Notes under the pieces: model-generated
What the model saw: only the letters and a program-made list of their open reading frames with translations
What the model was told of the DNA's origin: nothing
Database searches by the model: none
DNA from: Lysobacteraceae bacterium
Lineage (GTDB): Bacteria > Pseudomonadota > Gammaproteobacteria > Xanthomonadales > Xanthomonadaceae
Reading direction: 5' to 3'
DNA length: 7,177 bases
NCBI GenBank assembly: GCA_004173415.1
Contig: SEHC01000094.1
Location: 1 to 7,177, forward strand
In this document: positions 6,384 through 7,177 of the stretch, one piece after another
Layout: every line of letters starts with the position of its first letter
How positions within the stretch are numbered: position 1 is the stretch's first letter
Position numbers and translations under genes: made by a program

Positions 6384-7177
6384 GCCGCCTGCATCGGTGG
6401 CCCGCGCCGCGGCCCTCGGTCCCTGGTTTCGCCCAGCAGCCCGTCCAGGCAGTCGATCACTTCGGCGAGGAACGGGGTCAGCGAGGCGCCATAGCGCGGA
6501 TTGACCTCGAAGATCTTCGGCGTGCCGGCGTCCAGCTTGTAGTTGAAGCAGCAGATTCCCTCCAGGCCGACGCAGCCGAGGATGTCCTCGAACAGCGTGC
6601 GATAGCAGGCGTGGTCGACGCATTCCTGCGAGACAGGGGTGAAGTGGCGGCCCTTCACGAACAGGGTTTCGGCGAAGTTGAACGCCACGGTCCTGATGAA
6701 CCGGCTGCGGCCGCCCGCCACCAGCAGGTGCGTGGTGTACTCCTGCTGTCCGGCGATGTGCTCCTGGCGGATGTATTCGGCCGAGCCGAGCTTGCCGGCG
6801 TGCAAGTCCTCTTCTTCTTCGCCGTCGATGATGTAGGTGTCCATGCCCCATTCGCTGATCCTCTTCTTCAGCAGGTAGGGATAGGCCAGCGACTCGCAGC
6901 GCGGCAGGAAGCGCGTGAACCCGGCCCGTGCCACCCGCCTGGCGAACTCCTGCTTGTCGTCGCAGGCCTCCAGCGCGGGGGTGGAGGGCACAAGCGCCGT
7001 GACCCGGTTGAGATGGGCGAAGTGCAGGTTGAAGTGGCGCGCGTCTTCCAGGGTCAGCGGCACCACCAGGTCGAAGCGCTCGGCGTCGACCGAGTCGAAG
7101 TCATGGAAGTGCGGAAGGTGGGCGCCGATCGCCGAGCGCATGCCGGCTTCCCAATCGTCCTTGCGCGAGAACAGGAT
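6368..7177 (-). CDS. ATP-grasp ligase-like protein, 5' end missing
   Basis: The frame stays open through the right edge (ILFSRKDDWEAG precedes the Met at 7141). The true start therefore lies outside, and 269 residues are visible. ATP-grasp enzymes join a carboxylate to an amine or other nucleophile through an acyl-phosphate. Visible signs, numbered from the window edge, are CDDKQEFARRVARAGF (the usual ND-K..f...l...G-F helix), the nucleotide-binding strand YPYLLKKR (Lys104/Lys105), an E-H-I-A-G-Q-Q-E motif (139-146) and the active-site strand KIFEVNPRYGAS with Glu224, Asn226 and Arg228. The nearest feel is the CPSase/D-Ala-D-Ala-ligase-type fold used by many orphan ATP-grasp proteins. The N-terminal pre-ATP-grasp part is cut off. 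It converges on the Nudix gene, overlapping its last 16 bases, with no terminator hairpin between them. No neighbour reveals the substrate, so the function beyond ATP-grasp is unknown. Confidence 0.85.
   Translation of the reverse strand: MLFSRKDDWEAGMRSAIGAHLPHFHDFDSVDAERFDLVVPLTLEDARHFNLHFAHLNRVTALVPSTPALEACDDKQEFARRVARAGFTRFLPRCESLAYPYLLKKRISEWGMDTYIIDGEEEEDLHAGKLGSAEYIRQEHIAGQQEYTTHLLVAGGRSRFIRTVAFNFAETLFVKGRHFTPVSQECVDHACYRTLFEDILGCVGLEGICCFNYKLDAGTPKIFEVNPRYGASLTPFLAEVIDCLDGLLGETRDRGPRRGPPMQAAYSRE

Noticed and set aside
5949..6851. 300-codon minus-strand frame across the Nudix and ATP-grasp genes
   Set aside because: It is out of frame with the ATP-grasp gene on the same strand and has low-complexity His/Arg/Gly composition, so it is a shadow.

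Overview
This 7,177-base window is GC-rich, gene-dense DNA, most likely from a gammaproteobacterium of the Xanthomonadaceae/Lysobacteraceae group (Lysobacter, Luteimonas, Pseudoxanthomonas and relatives). The pointers are a large TonB-dependent receptor, a symporter-fused hybrid kinase, a Nudix protein of the type I recall from xanthomonads, and intergenic palindromes whose arms begin with GTAGGAGC. That head is like the REP/GTAG elements of Stenotrophomonas and Xanthomonas. The assignment rests on pattern recognition, not on a search.

Layout. Positions 1-2145 (+) carry the 3' part of a TonB-dependent outer-membrane receptor whose signal peptide lies off the window. A strong GAAA-loop hairpin terminator follows (2173-2204). 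A 95-bp REP-like palindrome (2225-2319) then sits in the leader of the next gene. Positions 2370-5702 (+) encode a 1,110-residue hybrid sensor kinase made of a 13-helix sodium/solute-symporter-like domain, PAS, HisKA, HATPase and a C-terminal receiver. This is the architecture of CrbS/MxtR-type acetate-switch kinases. A second, unusual REP-like element (5699-5832) overlaps its stop codon. It has a perfect 21-bp stem, and each arm is extended outward by tandem copies of the roughly 10-bp head motif. Next comes an MTH1/MutT-like Nudix hydrolase (5895-6383, +). Finally an ATP-grasp ligase-like protein (6368-7177, -), whose start lies beyond the right edge, runs tail to tail into the Nudix gene with a 16-bp overlap.

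How the genes relate. No single pathway is evident. The receptor is closed off by its own terminator. The kinase has no cognate response regulator or acs gene in view. The Nudix enzyme is a housekeeping-type nucleotide sanitiser, and the ATP-grasp protein has no recognisable substrate. I see no convincing previously undescribed multi-gene system. The points most worth a second look are the symmetrical head-multiplied REP element that supplies the kinase stop codon, the REP palindrome in the kinase leader, and the kinase itself.
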